Below are positions 30,984 to 41,813 of a DNA stretch of 64,000 nt, in pieces. A model generated the notes under the pieces. It did not search any database and was not told the origin of the DNA. It saw only the letters and a list, made by a program, of their open reading frames with translations. The stretch is from the NCBI RefSeq assembly GCF_037572775.1, contig NZ_JBBHKA010000001.1, positions 2,046,001-2,110,000 of the forward strand. Reading direction: 5' to 3'. Position 1 is the stretch's first letter. The number at the start of each line of letters is the position of its first letter. The stretch comes from Ramlibacter sp. PS4R-6. GTDB lineage: Bacteria > Pseudomonadota > Gammaproteobacteria > Burkholderiales > Burkholderiaceae_C. Both the position numbers and the translations under genes were made by a program.

Positions 30984-31050
30984 CCGCCTGCCTACACCGC
31001 CGCCGCGCGCGGCGCGGGATAGTCCTTCGCATCGAGACGAAGGAGCAACC

Positions 31051-32043
31051 ATGGCAGACAAACCCGCGGCCCGCGAGACGGCCGAGAAGCAGCGCCAGAT
31101 CCAGCGCGAGCAGGACGCGAAGGACGAACGGAAGAAACAGGCCGGCGAGAAGGACGACAAGCCCGACAAGGCCGTGCAGGCGGGTACGCGCAAGCAGCCC
31201 GAACCGCCGCTGGAGGAGCCGCACCACGCCAAGCCCGGCATCGAAGCGTCGATGACGATCAAGCCGCGCTTCGACGCCCCCGACTACAAGGGCAGCGGCA
31301 AGCTCGAAGGCAAGGTGGCGATCATCACGGGCGGCGACTCGGGCATCGGCCGTTCGGTCGCCGTGCTGTTCGCGCGCGAGGGCGCCGACGTCGCGGTCGT
31401 GTACCTCAGCTCGCACGAAGACGCCGGGGAGACGAAGCGCTGGGTCGAGAAGGAGGGCCGCCGGTGCGTGCTGATCCCCGGCGACGTGAAGGACTCGAAG
31501 TTCTGCAAGGAAGCCGTGGAGCGGACCGTGAAGGACCTTGGGGGCCTCGACATCCTGGTGAACAACGCCGCCTTCCAGGAGCACGCCGAGTCGCTCGCGG
31601 ACATCACCGACGAGCGCCTGGAAGAGACCTTCCGCACCAACATCTTCGGCTACTTCTACATGGCGCGTGCCGCGCTGCCGCACCTCAAGCCCGGCGCGAG
31701 CATCATCAACACGAGCTCGGTCGTCTCGCTGCGCGGCAGCGCCGAACTGCTGGATTACTCGTCGACCAAGGGCGCGATCAACGGCTTCACGCTGTCGCTC
31801 GCCGAGAACCTCATCGAGAAGGGCATCCGCGTGAACGCCGTGGCGCCCGGCCCGGTGTGGACGCCGCTCAATCCCGCGGACCGCGACGCCGATTCCATCA
31901 AGGACTTCGGCAAGAAGACGGTGTTCAAGCGCCCCGCGCAACCGGAGGAGCTTGCGCCGGCGTACGTGTTCCTCGCGGCCCCGGTGTGTTCCAGCTACAT
32001 CACCGGCACCATCCTGCCGGTGACGGGGCAGATCGGCACGTAG
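31051..32043 (+). CDS. SDR-family oxidoreductase with charged N-terminal extension
   Basis: A 330-residue short-chain dehydrogenase. The NAD(P)-binding motif TGGDSGIGRS begins near residue 97, NNAAF follows, and the catalytic Ser-Tyr-Lys is in NTSSVVSL and YSSTKGA. The first 60 residues are highly charged (Lys, Glu, Asp, Gln) and probably disordered. The layout resembles YghA-type SDRs often linked to stress; the substrate is unknown. The start at 31051 has AAGGAG 5 bases upstream. Confidence 0.87.
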   Translation: MADKPAARETAEKQRQIQREQDAKDERKKQAGEKDDKPDKAVQAGTRKQPEPPLEEPHHAKPGIEASMTIKPRFDAPDYKGSGKLEGKVAIITGGDSGIGRSVAVLFAREGADVAVVYLSSHEDAGETKRWVEKEGRRCVLIPGDVKDSKFCKEAVERTVKDLGGLDILVNNAAFQEHAESLADITDERLEETFRTNIFGYFYMARAALPHLKPGASIINTSSVVSLRGSAELLDYSSTKGAINGFTLSLAENLIEKGIRVNAVAPGPVWTPLNPADRDADSIKDFGKKTVFKRPAQPEELAPAYVFLAAPVCSSYITGTILPVTGQIGT

Positions 32044-32076
32044 GCGGCGCCGCGGCAAACCGGTATAAACCGGCTG

Positions 32077-32844
32077 ATGCCGCAGCTGCATTTCCTCCGC
32101 GAAGGGCGCGGGCCGACGATCGTGCTGTCGCACGCGCTCGGCTGCGACTTGTCGATGTGGGACGAAGCCGCGGCCGAACTGGCGCGCGGCTTCACCGTGC
32201 TGCGCTACGACCACCGCTGCCACGGCCGCTCCGAGGTCGTTGCGGGCCCGTTCCGCATCGAGGACCTGGCGGATGACGCCGCCGAGCTGATCCGCCGCGA
32301 AACCGACGGGCCCGTGCACTTCGTCGGGCTGTCGATGGGCGGCATGGTGGCCCAGCAGGTGGCGGTGCGCCACCCCGAGCTGGTGACCAGCGTGGTGGTC
32401 GCCAATTCGTCCAGCCGCTACGACGACACCGCGCGCGGCATGTGGCGCGCCCGCATCGAGACGGCGCTCAACCTCGGCATGGCCGCGATCGCCGACGCCG
32501 TGCTGCCGCGCTGGTTCACGTCGGCCTGGAGCAGGGATCCTGCGAACCAGCCGCGCATCGCCCAATTGCGCGGCGTGGTGGAGCGGACCGACCCGCGCGC
32601 CTATGCCGCCTGCTGCGAGGCGATTTCGCGGATCGACTTCTTCGCCAGCAACCCGCTGATCGCCTGCCCGGCGCTGGTCATCGCCGGCACGCACGACGAA
32701 TCGACGCCCATCTCGATGTCGCACGCGATCTGCAACGCGATCTCGGGCGCCGAGCTCGCGACGCTGCCGGCCGCGCACCTGAGCGCGGTGGAGCGCCCGG
32801 AAGAGTTCGCGGGGCTGGTGGCCGGCTTCATCAGCCGCATCTGA
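32077..32844 (+). CDS. Alpha/beta hydrolase, 3-oxoadipate enol-lactonase-like
   Basis: A 255-residue alpha/beta hydrolase with the pattern of PcaD-like enzymes: IVLSHALGCDLSMWD, RYDHRCHGRS, the nucleophile elbow GLSMGG, an acid in GTHDESTP and a His in AAHLSAVERPEEF. The closest assigned function is lactone hydrolysis in the beta-ketoadipate pathway, but no other pca gene is adjacent, so a general esterase or lactonase role is equally possible. Confidence 0.82.
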   Translation: MPQLHFLREGRGPTIVLSHALGCDLSMWDEAAAELARGFTVLRYDHRCHGRSEVVAGPFRIEDLADDAAELIRRETDGPVHFVGLSMGGMVAQQVAVRHPELVTSVVVANSSSRYDDTARGMWRARIETALNLGMAAIADAVLPRWFTSAWSRDPANQPRIAQLRGVVERTDPRAYAACCEAISRIDFFASNPLIACPALVIAGTHDESTPISMSHAICNAISGAELATLPAAHLSAVERPEEFAGLVAGFISRI

Positions 32845-32878
32845 AGCAAGGTTGTCCGGCGGCGGCTAGCATCCGGGC

Positions 32879-33529
32879 ATGAAGATCGACTTCGTCTCCG
32901 ACGTCTCCTGCCCGTGGTGCGCCATCGGGCTCGCATCGCTCGAAACGGCCCTGGGCCGGCTGGGGAGCGAGGTCAAGGCGGACCTGCACTTCCAGCCCTT
33001 CGAGCTCAATCCCGCGATGCCGCCGGGCGGCCAGGACATCACCGAGCACCTGACGCAGAAGTACCGCACCACGCGCGAGCAGCAGCAGGGCGCGCGCGAC
33101 GCGATCCGCGAGCGGGGCGCCGCGGTGGGCTTCGACTTCCGCAAGGAAGGGCGCGACCGCATCTACAACACCTTCAATGCGCACCGGCTGCTGCATTGGG
33201 CCGGCGAAGAAGACCCCGGCAAGCAGCTGGCGCTGAAGAAAGCGCTGTTCAAGGCTTACTTCACCGACGGCCGCAGCCCGGAGGAAACCGAGGTGCTTCT
33301 CGATGCGGTCCAGGCCGCGGGCCTGCCCGTCGAACGCGCCCGCGAGATCCTCGCCGGCGACGAGTTCGCGAAGGAAGTGCGCGAGCAGGAAGACTTCTAC
33401 ACCGGCCACGGCATCCATGCGGTGCCGGCGGTGATCGTGAACGACCGCCACCTGATCCAGGGCGGCCAGCCGCCCGAGGTGTTCGAACAGGCGCTGCGGC
33501 AGATCGCCGCGCAAGAGGCCGCAGCCTAA
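32879..33529 (+). CDS. DsbA-family oxidoreductase, FrnE type
   Basis: A 216-residue cytoplasmic thioredoxin-fold protein. The redox motif CPWC is at residues 11-14 at the start of the fold, followed by the helical insertion of the DsbA superfamily and the cis-Pro loop HAVPAVIV. No signal peptide, so it is not a periplasmic DsbA; it matches FrnE-like proteins linked to oxidative stress. The stop overlaps the convergent response-regulator stop by four bases. Confidence 0.88.
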   Translation: MKIDFVSDVSCPWCAIGLASLETALGRLGSEVKADLHFQPFELNPAMPPGGQDITEHLTQKYRTTREQQQGARDAIRERGAAVGFDFRKEGRDRIYNTFNAHRLLHWAGEEDPGKQLALKKALFKAYFTDGRSPEETEVLLDAVQAAGLPVERAREILAGDEFAKEVREQEDFYTGHGIHAVPAVIVNDRHLIQGGQPPEVFEQALRQIAAQEAAA

Positions 33530-33966
33530 GCCGGCTTGTAGCGCTCGTTCACCGTCAGCCAGAAGTCGTGCACCTGCCGCATCTTGCGGCGCAGCTCGTC
33601 GTAGTCGGTGGCCTTGCGCACGTAGCTGTTGGCGCCGTTCGCGTAGCACGCCGCGATGTCGCCCTTCTCGGTGGACGACGAGTGCATGACGACGGGGATG
33701 GTGGCGGTGCGCGGGTCGCTGCGCAGCGCCTTCAGCACGTCCAGGCCGTGCATGCGGACCAGCTTCATGTCCAGGATGACCAGCCGCGGCTGCAGGCTGG
33801 TGTCGCGGCCGGCGTGCGCGCCGCGCCCGAACAGGTAGTCGAGCGCCTCCACGCCGTCGCTGGCGGTGGCGATTTCAGCGGGATCGCAGCACTCGCCCAG
33901 CGCCATCATCGTGAGCTCGAGGTGATCCGGGTTGTCGTCGATCACGAGGATCGCGTGCTTCATCAT
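33526..33966 (-). CDS. Single-domain response regulator (Rcp1-like)
   Basis: A 146-residue receiver without output domain. Acidic residues DDN follow the first strand, the phosphoacceptor Asp is in VILDMKLVRMHG, the conserved Ser/Thr region is VVMHSSS and the Lys lies in YVRKAT. The long loop before the phosphoacceptor is typical of Rcp1-type regulators, which often pair with bacteriophytochrome-like kinases. Two adjacent ATGs (33966 and 33963) are possible. It may work with the kinase and second receiver next to it. Confidence 0.88.
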   Translation of the reverse strand: MMKHAILVIDDNPDHLELTMMALGECCDPAEIATASDGVEALDYLFGRGAHAGRDTSLQPRLVILDMKLVRMHGLDVLKALRSDPRTATIPVVMHSSSTEKGDIAACYANGANSYVRKATDYDELRRKMRQVHDFWLTVNERYKPA

Positions 33967-34142
33967 CGGGGCCCAACCAAAAACTCTCCGGCCCGCGCCG
34001 GACTCTCCCTGACTGTTTGGCCGGGATTTTGGCATGCAAGCCAGCTCTTCGGTTGAGGCGCTCAACGAAAGCGCCGATGCTGTCGGGGCGCGGTCCTACA
34101 GGCCAAGGAAGCGCTAGGGCCACAAAATCTGCGGCAGCTTCA

Positions 34143-34532
34143 TCACTTCCGGTTAGTCGCCCCGGATTGCGCCACGCACCAGTCGATGAGCGCGTCGGTT
34201 TCCATGGATTTGTCGAAGACGCCGTCACTGCCCAGCGCCTCGCACTGCTTGCGCACGTCCGGGTTGGCCGTCGCCGTCAGCACCACCACCTTCTGCTGCG
34301 GCTTGCGGCCGCGGCACGCACGCAGCACGTTGAAGCCGCTGCCCCCGCGCTCCAGCAGCAGGTCGACGATCGCGATGTCCCACTCGTTGCCCGTATCCGT
34401 GAGCCACGCCGTCGCGCCGCGCTCGTCGGAAGCCACGCCGCACGTCTGGACACCGGCGAGTTCCGCAAGCGCCTCCACCAGGCTTTCGCGGATCGACAGG
34501 TTGTCTTCGACGACGAATGCTTTGAGCGCCAA
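34143..34532 (-). CDS. Single-domain response regulator
   Basis: A 129-residue receiver. VVEDNLSIRESL gives the acidic pocket, Asp in IAIVDLLLERGGSG is the phosphoacceptor, VLTATAN carries the Thr and FDKSM the Lys. No DNA-binding or enzymatic part is present. The TTG at 34532 is chosen because GGGAGG lies 6 bases upstream; an ATG 28 bases further out is an alternative. It is divergent from a histidine kinase 45 bases away, which is the likely phosphodonor. Confidence 0.85.
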   Translation of the reverse strand: MALKAFVVEDNLSIRESLVEALAELAGVQTCGVASDERGATAWLTDTGNEWDIAIVDLLLERGGSGFNVLRACRGRKPQQKVVVLTATANPDVRKQCEALGSDGVFDKSMETDALIDWCVAQSGATNRK

Positions 34533-34577
34533 GTACTGCCTCCCAGGCCATGATGGCATGCCAACGGGCGGCCTGCC

Positions 34578-35384
34578 ATGGGGGACACCCCGGGACACGC
34601 CATGACGGTCCAGGAACGATCGGCCGCGACGCGCGCACGCGACGGCGAGGTGCGCGCCTTGCGCGACGAGCTGCAACGCCTGCAGGCCGAAAGCCGCGGC
34701 AAGGATGAGTTCCTGGCGATGGTGGCGCACGAATTGCGCGCGCCGCTGGGCGCCATCCTCGGCTGGGTCCACCTGCTTGCACGGCGCGGCGGGGAGGAGG
34801 AGTTCCAGACGGGGCTGGAAGTCATCGAGCAGGCCGTGGCCGTGCAAGGCAAGCTCATCGAGGACTTGCTCGTCATGAGCCGCATGGCGTCCGACCGCAT
34901 GGCGCTGGAGCTCGCGCCGGTGGACCTGCGCGGCGTGATCGATGCGGCGGTGGATGCCGTGCGGCCCGTGGCCGCCGCCAGGAGCATGCGCCTGCGCAAG
35001 GTCGTGGACACGAACGTCGGGCCCGTGCGCGGCGATGCGACGCGGCTGCGGCAGGTGCTGTCGAACCTGGTGAACAACGCCGTGAAGTTCACGCCCGAGC
35101 GCGGCTGGATCGAGGTGTCGCTGCAGCGCACCGGCGGCTGGGCGCAGGTGGAGGTGGCCGACAACGGCGCCGGCATCGCGCCCGGCTTCCTGCCGCACGT
35201 CTTCGACCGCTTCCGGCAGGACCCCGCGACGGCGGGACAGCACGACGGCCTCGGGCTGGGCCTGGCGATCGCGCGCCACATCGTCGAGATGCACGGCGGC
35301 GAGATCGAGGCGCGCAGCGGCGGCGAGGGCCGCGGCGCCACCTTCACGGTGCGCCTCCCGCTCGCCGATTCGCCGCGCGCCTGA
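34578..35384 (+). CDS. Sensor histidine kinase without sensor domain
   Basis: A 268-residue soluble kinase. A short helical N-terminus (RALRDELQRLQAESRG) leads into the HisKA phosphoacceptor segment FLAMVAHELRAPLGAI. The ATPase domain shows the N-box NLVNNAVKF, G1 ADNGAGIAPGF and G2 LGLGLAIARHI. There is no transmembrane or PAS segment, so signals must arrive through another protein. ATGs at 34578 and 34602 are both possible starts. Divergent from one receiver gene and near a second. Confidence 0.88.
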   Translation: MGDTPGHAMTVQERSAATRARDGEVRALRDELQRLQAESRGKDEFLAMVAHELRAPLGAILGWVHLLARRGGEEEFQTGLEVIEQAVAVQGKLIEDLLVMSRMASDRMALELAPVDLRGVIDAAVDAVRPVAAARSMRLRKVVDTNVGPVRGDATRLRQVLSNLVNNAVKFTPERGWIEVSLQRTGGWAQVEVADNGAGIAPGFLPHVFDRFRQDPATAGQHDGLGLGLAIARHIVEMHGGEIEARSGGEGRGATFTVRLPLADSPRA

Positions 35385-35390
35385 CGCGCT

Positions 35391-35771
35391 TCAGCCCACG
35401 CGCACTTCGATCCGCCGGGGCTTCGCCTCCTCGAGTTTCGGGATCGACAGCCGCAGCACGCCGTCCTTCAGGCTCGCGTCGATGCGCGAGGTGTCGAGTT
35501 CGCGGCTCAGCGTGAAGCTGCGCCGGTACGAGGGGAAGGGAGCCTCGTTGTAGATGAGCTCCATCTCGATGGGCCCCTCGAGGGCCGCCGTCGCCTCCAG
35601 CGTCAGCGTGTCGCCATCCACGCGCACGCCGAGCCTGTCGCGCGAGACGCCGGGAAGGTCCGCCAGCAGCGTGATGCCCGACTCGTCCTCGAAGACGTCC
35701 ACCGGGGGAACGACGGCGGGCTGTTCACGCGGCTCGCGCGGTTGCCCGGAAGTCTGGACCTGGTTCGCCAT
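35391..35771 (-). CDS. Small heat-shock protein, Hsp20 family
   Basis: A 126-residue alpha-crystallin-domain chaperone. The domain begins at VDVFEDESGITLLADLPGV and ends with GVLRLSIPKLEEAKPRRIEV, including the GVLxLxIPK signature. It should hold unfolding proteins without ATP. A Pro/Gln-rich N-terminus of about 20 residues precedes it. It lies 12 bases after a second Hsp20 gene on the same strand, so the two form a heat-shock pair. Confidence 0.92.
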   Translation of the reverse strand: MANQVQTSGQPREPREQPAVVPPVDVFEDESGITLLADLPGVSRDRLGVRVDGDTLTLEATAALEGPIEMELIYNEAPFPSYRRSFTLSRELDTSRIDASLKDGVLRLSIPKLEEAKPRRIEVRVG

Positions 35772-35783
35772 GGCTTGCCTCCA

Positions 35784-36230
35784 TCAATTGACTTCGATGC
35801 GGCGCGGCTTGCTCGATTCGCGCCGGGCTACGGAAATGCGCAGGATGCCGTCGCGGTAGGTCGCGTCCACCTTGGCCGGGTCCGCGTCGTCCGGCAGGCT
35901 CACGACGCGCCGGAACGGGCCGGCGAAGCGCTCCTGCGCGTACACGGTCACGGGGTCGGGCTCCGGCACCTGGCTCGTGCGCTCGCCGGCGATGGCGAGC
36001 AGGCCGCGGTCGACCGTGATCTCCAGCCGCGCCGGGTCGATGCCCGGCGCGAAGGCCAGCACCTCGATCGAGCCGGGCGTCGCGCCGACGTTCATCACGG
36101 GGAAGGCGGCGCCGGCGGCGGCGCGGATGCTCGACCGCTCGGACGGCCGGAACATCGTGTCGAGGAGGCCCTGCAGGCGGTTGAGTTCCGAGAAGATCTC
36201 CGCAGCAGGCCTGGATGACGGGTTCATCAT
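35784..36230 (-). CDS. Small heat-shock protein, Hsp20 family
   Basis: A 148-residue alpha-crystallin-domain chaperone, upstream partner of the gene at 35391. The core runs from FPVMNVGATPGSIEVLAFAPG to DGILRISVARRESSKPRRIEV. It has a longer N-terminal arm (SELNRLQGLLDTMFRP), typical of the A-type partner in hetero-oligomeric Hsp20 pairs. The start is one of two consecutive ATGs (36230, 36227) with AGGAGA upstream. No CIRCE or ROSE-like element was identified in the 80-base leader. Confidence 0.92.
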   Translation of the reverse strand: MMNPSSRPAAEIFSELNRLQGLLDTMFRPSERSSIRAAAGAAFPVMNVGATPGSIEVLAFAPGIDPARLEITVDRGLLAIAGERTSQVPEPDPVTVYAQERFAGPFRRVVSLPDDADPAKVDATYRDGILRISVARRESSKPRRIEVN

Positions 36231-36310
36231 GTGAGGTCTCCTGTTCGACGGTTCGAAGGATGCGCGGCGCCCGCCGCGCGAGCCCGAATTGGCGGCGGGG
36301 CCGCGCGATT

Positions 36311-37066
36311 TCAAGGGCCGCCGGCGAGCACGGCGGGCGCCCCGGAAACCAGCAAGGCTGCCCCGGAAGCCGCCAGCAGCCCCAGCACCACGCGCCGGAA
36401 CGCCTCCTGGCTGATGCGCGCGTACAGGCGGGCGCCGAGCAGCGAGGGCACGACCATGGCCGGCAGCACGACCGCCAGCAGCGGCAACTGCGAGGCATGC
36501 AGGATGCCCGTGGCGAGGTAGCTCGCGAAGGTGACGCACAGCATCGACAGGTTGAAGTTCTGGATGATGGAGCGCTGCGCGTCCTTCTCGTAGCCGCGCA
36601 AGGTGCACCACAGCGTCGGCACGACGCCGGTGAAGCCGCCGAGGCCGCCCATCACGCCGCCCGCCGCGCCGGCGGCGGCGTCCGCGATGCGCCCGCCGTG
36701 CGTCACCTTGGGCAGGCGCTCCGCGACCAGCATCAGCGGGCACACGACGAGCAGGAAGGCGCCGAGGACCGTCTTGAACAGCGGCACGTCGAGCCGCGGC
36801 AGCAGCCACAGGCCGATGGGCAGCCCGGCGAGCCCGCCAAGCACGAAGGGTGCGAGCCGCTTCAGGTCGAAGCCGCGCCGCACCGAGAACACCGCGATGA
36901 GCTGCCCGCACATGCCGCCGAACACCGCCAGCGCGGCGGCCAGGCGCGGCTCCAGCGCCCACGCCCACACCGACATGGCCGTCAGCCCGAAGCCGAATCC
37001 CGAAAGGCCCTGCACGAAGCCGGCGAGGGCCGCGCCGACGACGACGATGAGGACGGTGGCGTCGAT
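36311..37066 (-). CDS. TauE/SafE (TSUP) family permease, start codon unclear
   Basis: A membrane protein of the sulfite exporter TauE/SafE superfamily with seven or eight hydrophobic segments and two repeats (FVQGLSGFGFGLTAMSV at the N-terminus, GGVMGGLGGFTGVVPTLW in the middle). The ligand is unknown; known members move sulfite, sulfoacetate or other small organosulfur compounds. The first standard start, GTG at 37015, falls inside helix one. The family N-terminus needs the ATC at 37066 (251 residues), only 3 bases after the gcvP TAG and in the same frame. It should be on the gcv transcript and under the glycine riboswitch. Confidence 0.8.
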   Translation of the reverse strand: MDATVLIVVVGAALAGFVQGLSGFGFGLTAMSVWAWALEPRLAAALAVFGGMCGQLIAVFSVRRGFDLKRLAPFVLGGLAGLPIGLWLLPRLDVPLFKTVLGAFLLVVCPLMLVAERLPKVTHGGRIADAAAGAAGGVMGGLGGFTGVVPTLWCTLRGYEKDAQRSIIQNFNLSMLCVTFASYLATGILHASQLPLLAVVLPAMVVPSLLGARLYARISQEAFRRVVLGLLAASGAALLVSGAPAVLAGGP

Positions 37067-37069
37067 GGC

Positions 37070-39967
<2,898 letters not shown>

Positions 39968-40011
39968 GGAAACGAAACTCCGTCTGGCGGGCGCGGGGCC
40001 CGCCGCTTCTC

Positions 40012-40389
40012 TTATTGCGAATTCTTGACGAACTTGGCGTAGTCGGGCTCGTCCATGAGCTCGTCGAACTGCGCCATGTCCTGGATCAGGATCTTGAAGA
40101 ACCAGCCGTTGCCCATGGGGTCGCTGTTGGCCAGCGACGGGTTGGAGCGCAGTTCCTCGTTCACTTCGGTCACTTCACCGGCGATCGGCATGTTGACGTC
40201 GGCCGCGGCTTTCACCGACTCGACCACGCCCGCCGCCTCGCCCATCTTGTAGACGCGCCCGACTTCGGGCAGGTCGACGAACACCACGTCGCCCAGCGCG
40301 TCCTGCGCGTGCAGCGTGATGCCGACGACCGCGGCTTCGTGGTCCTCGAGCTGGATCCACTCGTGATCCTTGGTGTACTTGACGGTCAT
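40012..40389 (-). CDS. gcvH: Glycine cleavage system H protein
   Basis: A 125-residue lipoyl carrier that shuttles the aminomethyl group between P, T and L proteins. The lipoylated lysine is Lys60 in [20 protein letters not shown] near the N-terminus and [13 protein letters not shown] near the C-terminus are classical. The ATG at 40389 has AGGAGAAAG just upstream; an in-frame extension to 40458 lacks support. It lies between gcvT (25 bases) and gcvP (44 bases). Confidence 0.96.
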   Translation of the reverse strand: MTVKYTKDHEWIQLEDHEAAVVGITLHAQDALGDVVFVDLPEVGRVYKMGEAAGVVESVKAAADVNMPIAGEVTEVNEELRSNPSLANSDPMGNGWFFKILIQDMAQFDELMDEPDYAKFVKNSQ

Positions 40390-40414
40390 TGGCTTTCTCC
40401 TGTGTTTGCTCTTG

Positions 40415-41551
40415 TCAGCCGCGGTGATAGCGGTTCGGCACGAAGGGCATGGGGGCAACTTCCATCGGCACGGCCTTGCCGCGCACCAGGGCGTTCACGC
40501 GCGTGCCCGGGGCCGCGCACGAGGCTTCAACGTAGCCCATCGCAACCGGCTTGTCGATGGTGGGACCGAGCAGTCCGCTGGTCACCTCGCCGATGCGCCG
40601 CCCGCTTTCGTCCTGCAGTTCGGTGTGGTCCCGCACGGGCACGCGCTCCAGCGCCACCAGCCCCACCCGCTTGCGTTGCACCGGGGCGGTGCCGTCCAAC
40701 TGGCCGAGCACCTTGTCCGCCCCGGGGAAGCCGCCGGCGCGGTCGCCGCCCTTGCGGCGAACCTTCTGCATGGCCCAGTTCAGCTGGGCTTCCACCGGGG
40801 TGGTGGTGGTGTCGATGTCGTTCCCGTACAGGCACAGGCCCGCTTCCAGGCGCAGCGAGTTGCGGGCGCCCAGGCCGATGGGCTTGACCTCGGGCTGGGC
40901 GAGCAGGGCGCGGGCCAGCGCGTCGGCCTTCGATTCGTGCACGGAGATTTCGAAGCCATCCTCGCCCGTGTAGCCGCTGCGGGTGATGTACAGGTCCGTG
41001 CCGTTCCACGGGAAGGCGCCACCCGTCATGAACACGAGCTTCTCGACGCCGGGCACCAGGCGCTTGAGCGCATCCACGGCCTTCGGCCCCTGCAGCGCGA
41101 GCAGGCCGCGCTCGGGCATGGGGATGACCTCGCAGCGGTTGCCGATGCGCGACTGGATGTGCGCGATGTCGCCCGCTTTGCAGGCGCCGTTGACGATCGC
41201 GAAGAGGTGGTCGCCGCGGTTGACGAACATCAGGTCGTCGATGATCGTGCCCTCGTCGGTGAGGAGCAGGCCGTAGCGCTGCTTGTTCTCGGCCAGGCCG
41301 ATCACGTCCACCGGCATCAGCGATTCGAAGGCGGCGGCGGCATCCTTGCCCACAAGCCGCAGCTGGCCCATGTGCGACACGTCGAACAGGCCCGCCGACT
41401 CGCGGGTCTGCGTGTGTTCGGCCATCAGGCCCTGGGGGTATTGCACCGGCATCGAGTAGCCGGCAAAGGGGACCATGCGCGCGCCGAGTTCCACATGCAG
41501 CGCATGCAGGGGCGTCTTGAGGAGCTGTTCTTCGGGGCTAGCTGCGGACAA
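40415..41551 (-). CDS. gcvT: Glycine cleavage system T protein (aminomethyltransferase)
   Basis: The tetrahydrofolate-dependent T protein, about 380 residues. Recognisable parts are TPLHALHVELGARMVPFAGY, HMGQLRLVG, the folate-site region ITRSGYTGEDGFEI and GLGARNSLRLEAGLCLYGND. Three starts compete: GTG 41590, ATG 41563 and TTG 41551. The TTG is chosen since only it has a good ribosome-binding site (GGAGAG, 5 bases upstream) and the following residues match the family start. The leader holds a tandem glycine riboswitch. Confidence 0.94.
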   Translation of the reverse strand: MSAASPEEQLLKTPLHALHVELGARMVPFAGYSMPVQYPQGLMAEHTQTRESAGLFDVSHMGQLRLVGKDAAAAFESLMPVDVIGLAENKQRYGLLLTDEGTIIDDLMFVNRGDHLFAIVNGACKAGDIAHIQSRIGNRCEVIPMPERGLLALQGPKAVDALKRLVPGVEKLVFMTGGAFPWNGTDLYITRSGYTGEDGFEISVHESKADALARALLAQPEVKPIGLGARNSLRLEAGLCLYGNDIDTTTTPVEAQLNWAMQKVRRKGGDRAGGFPGADKVLGQLDGTAPVQRKRVGLVALERVPVRDHTELQDESGRRIGEVTSGLLGPTIDKPVAMGYVEASCAAPGTRVNALVRGKAVPMEVAPMPFVPNRYHRG

Positions 41552-41603
41552 GCGGCTCTCCATCTCAAGGGCTGGCGATCCATCGTACACGCCGATGGGG
41601 CTG

Positions 41604-41785
41604 CCCCGCTGTCCGCTTTACCTGAGAGATTCACCCGTTACGGGTTTGCTCCTTCGGTGGGTGCTGATGAGCACCTCTCTCCAGCCGGGACCGCCCTTGC
41701 GGGCGGTTGTCAGTCCTCGTTGCCTGAGCGTTGTTGCGCCTTCGGCGGCCGTGCTGATTGCACACGGCTCTCTCCTGACGAACGG
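41604..41785 (-). promoter_or_regulatory. Tandem glycine riboswitch (gcvT motif)
   Basis: Read on the minus strand, two glycine aptamers follow each other. Aptamer one has AGGAGAGAGCC, GCCGAAGGCGCAA and GCTCAGGCA; aptamer two has TGGAGAGAGGTGC, ACCGAAGGAGCAA, and ends with ATCTCTCAGGTAAAGCGG. The repeated GGAGAG and CCGAAGG cores are diagnostic. It ends about 50 bases before gcvT, so glycine binding should switch expression of gcvT-H-P on. The 5' end lies only about 12 bases after the ETF-QO stop. Confidence 0.95.
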
Positions 41786-41786
41786 G

Positions 41787-41813
41787 ATTCTAACCCGTCA
41801 CATGTTCACGTAA
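41787..41813 (-). promoter_or_regulatory. Possible gcv promoter within the end of the ETF-QO gene
   Basis: On the minus strand, TAGAAT at 41792-41787 is a good -10 box placed to start transcription just at the riboswitch 5' end. A -35-like TTACGT at 41813-41808 is only 15 bases away, so the promoter is weakly supported. Read-through from ETF-QO is the alternative. Confidence 0.35.
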
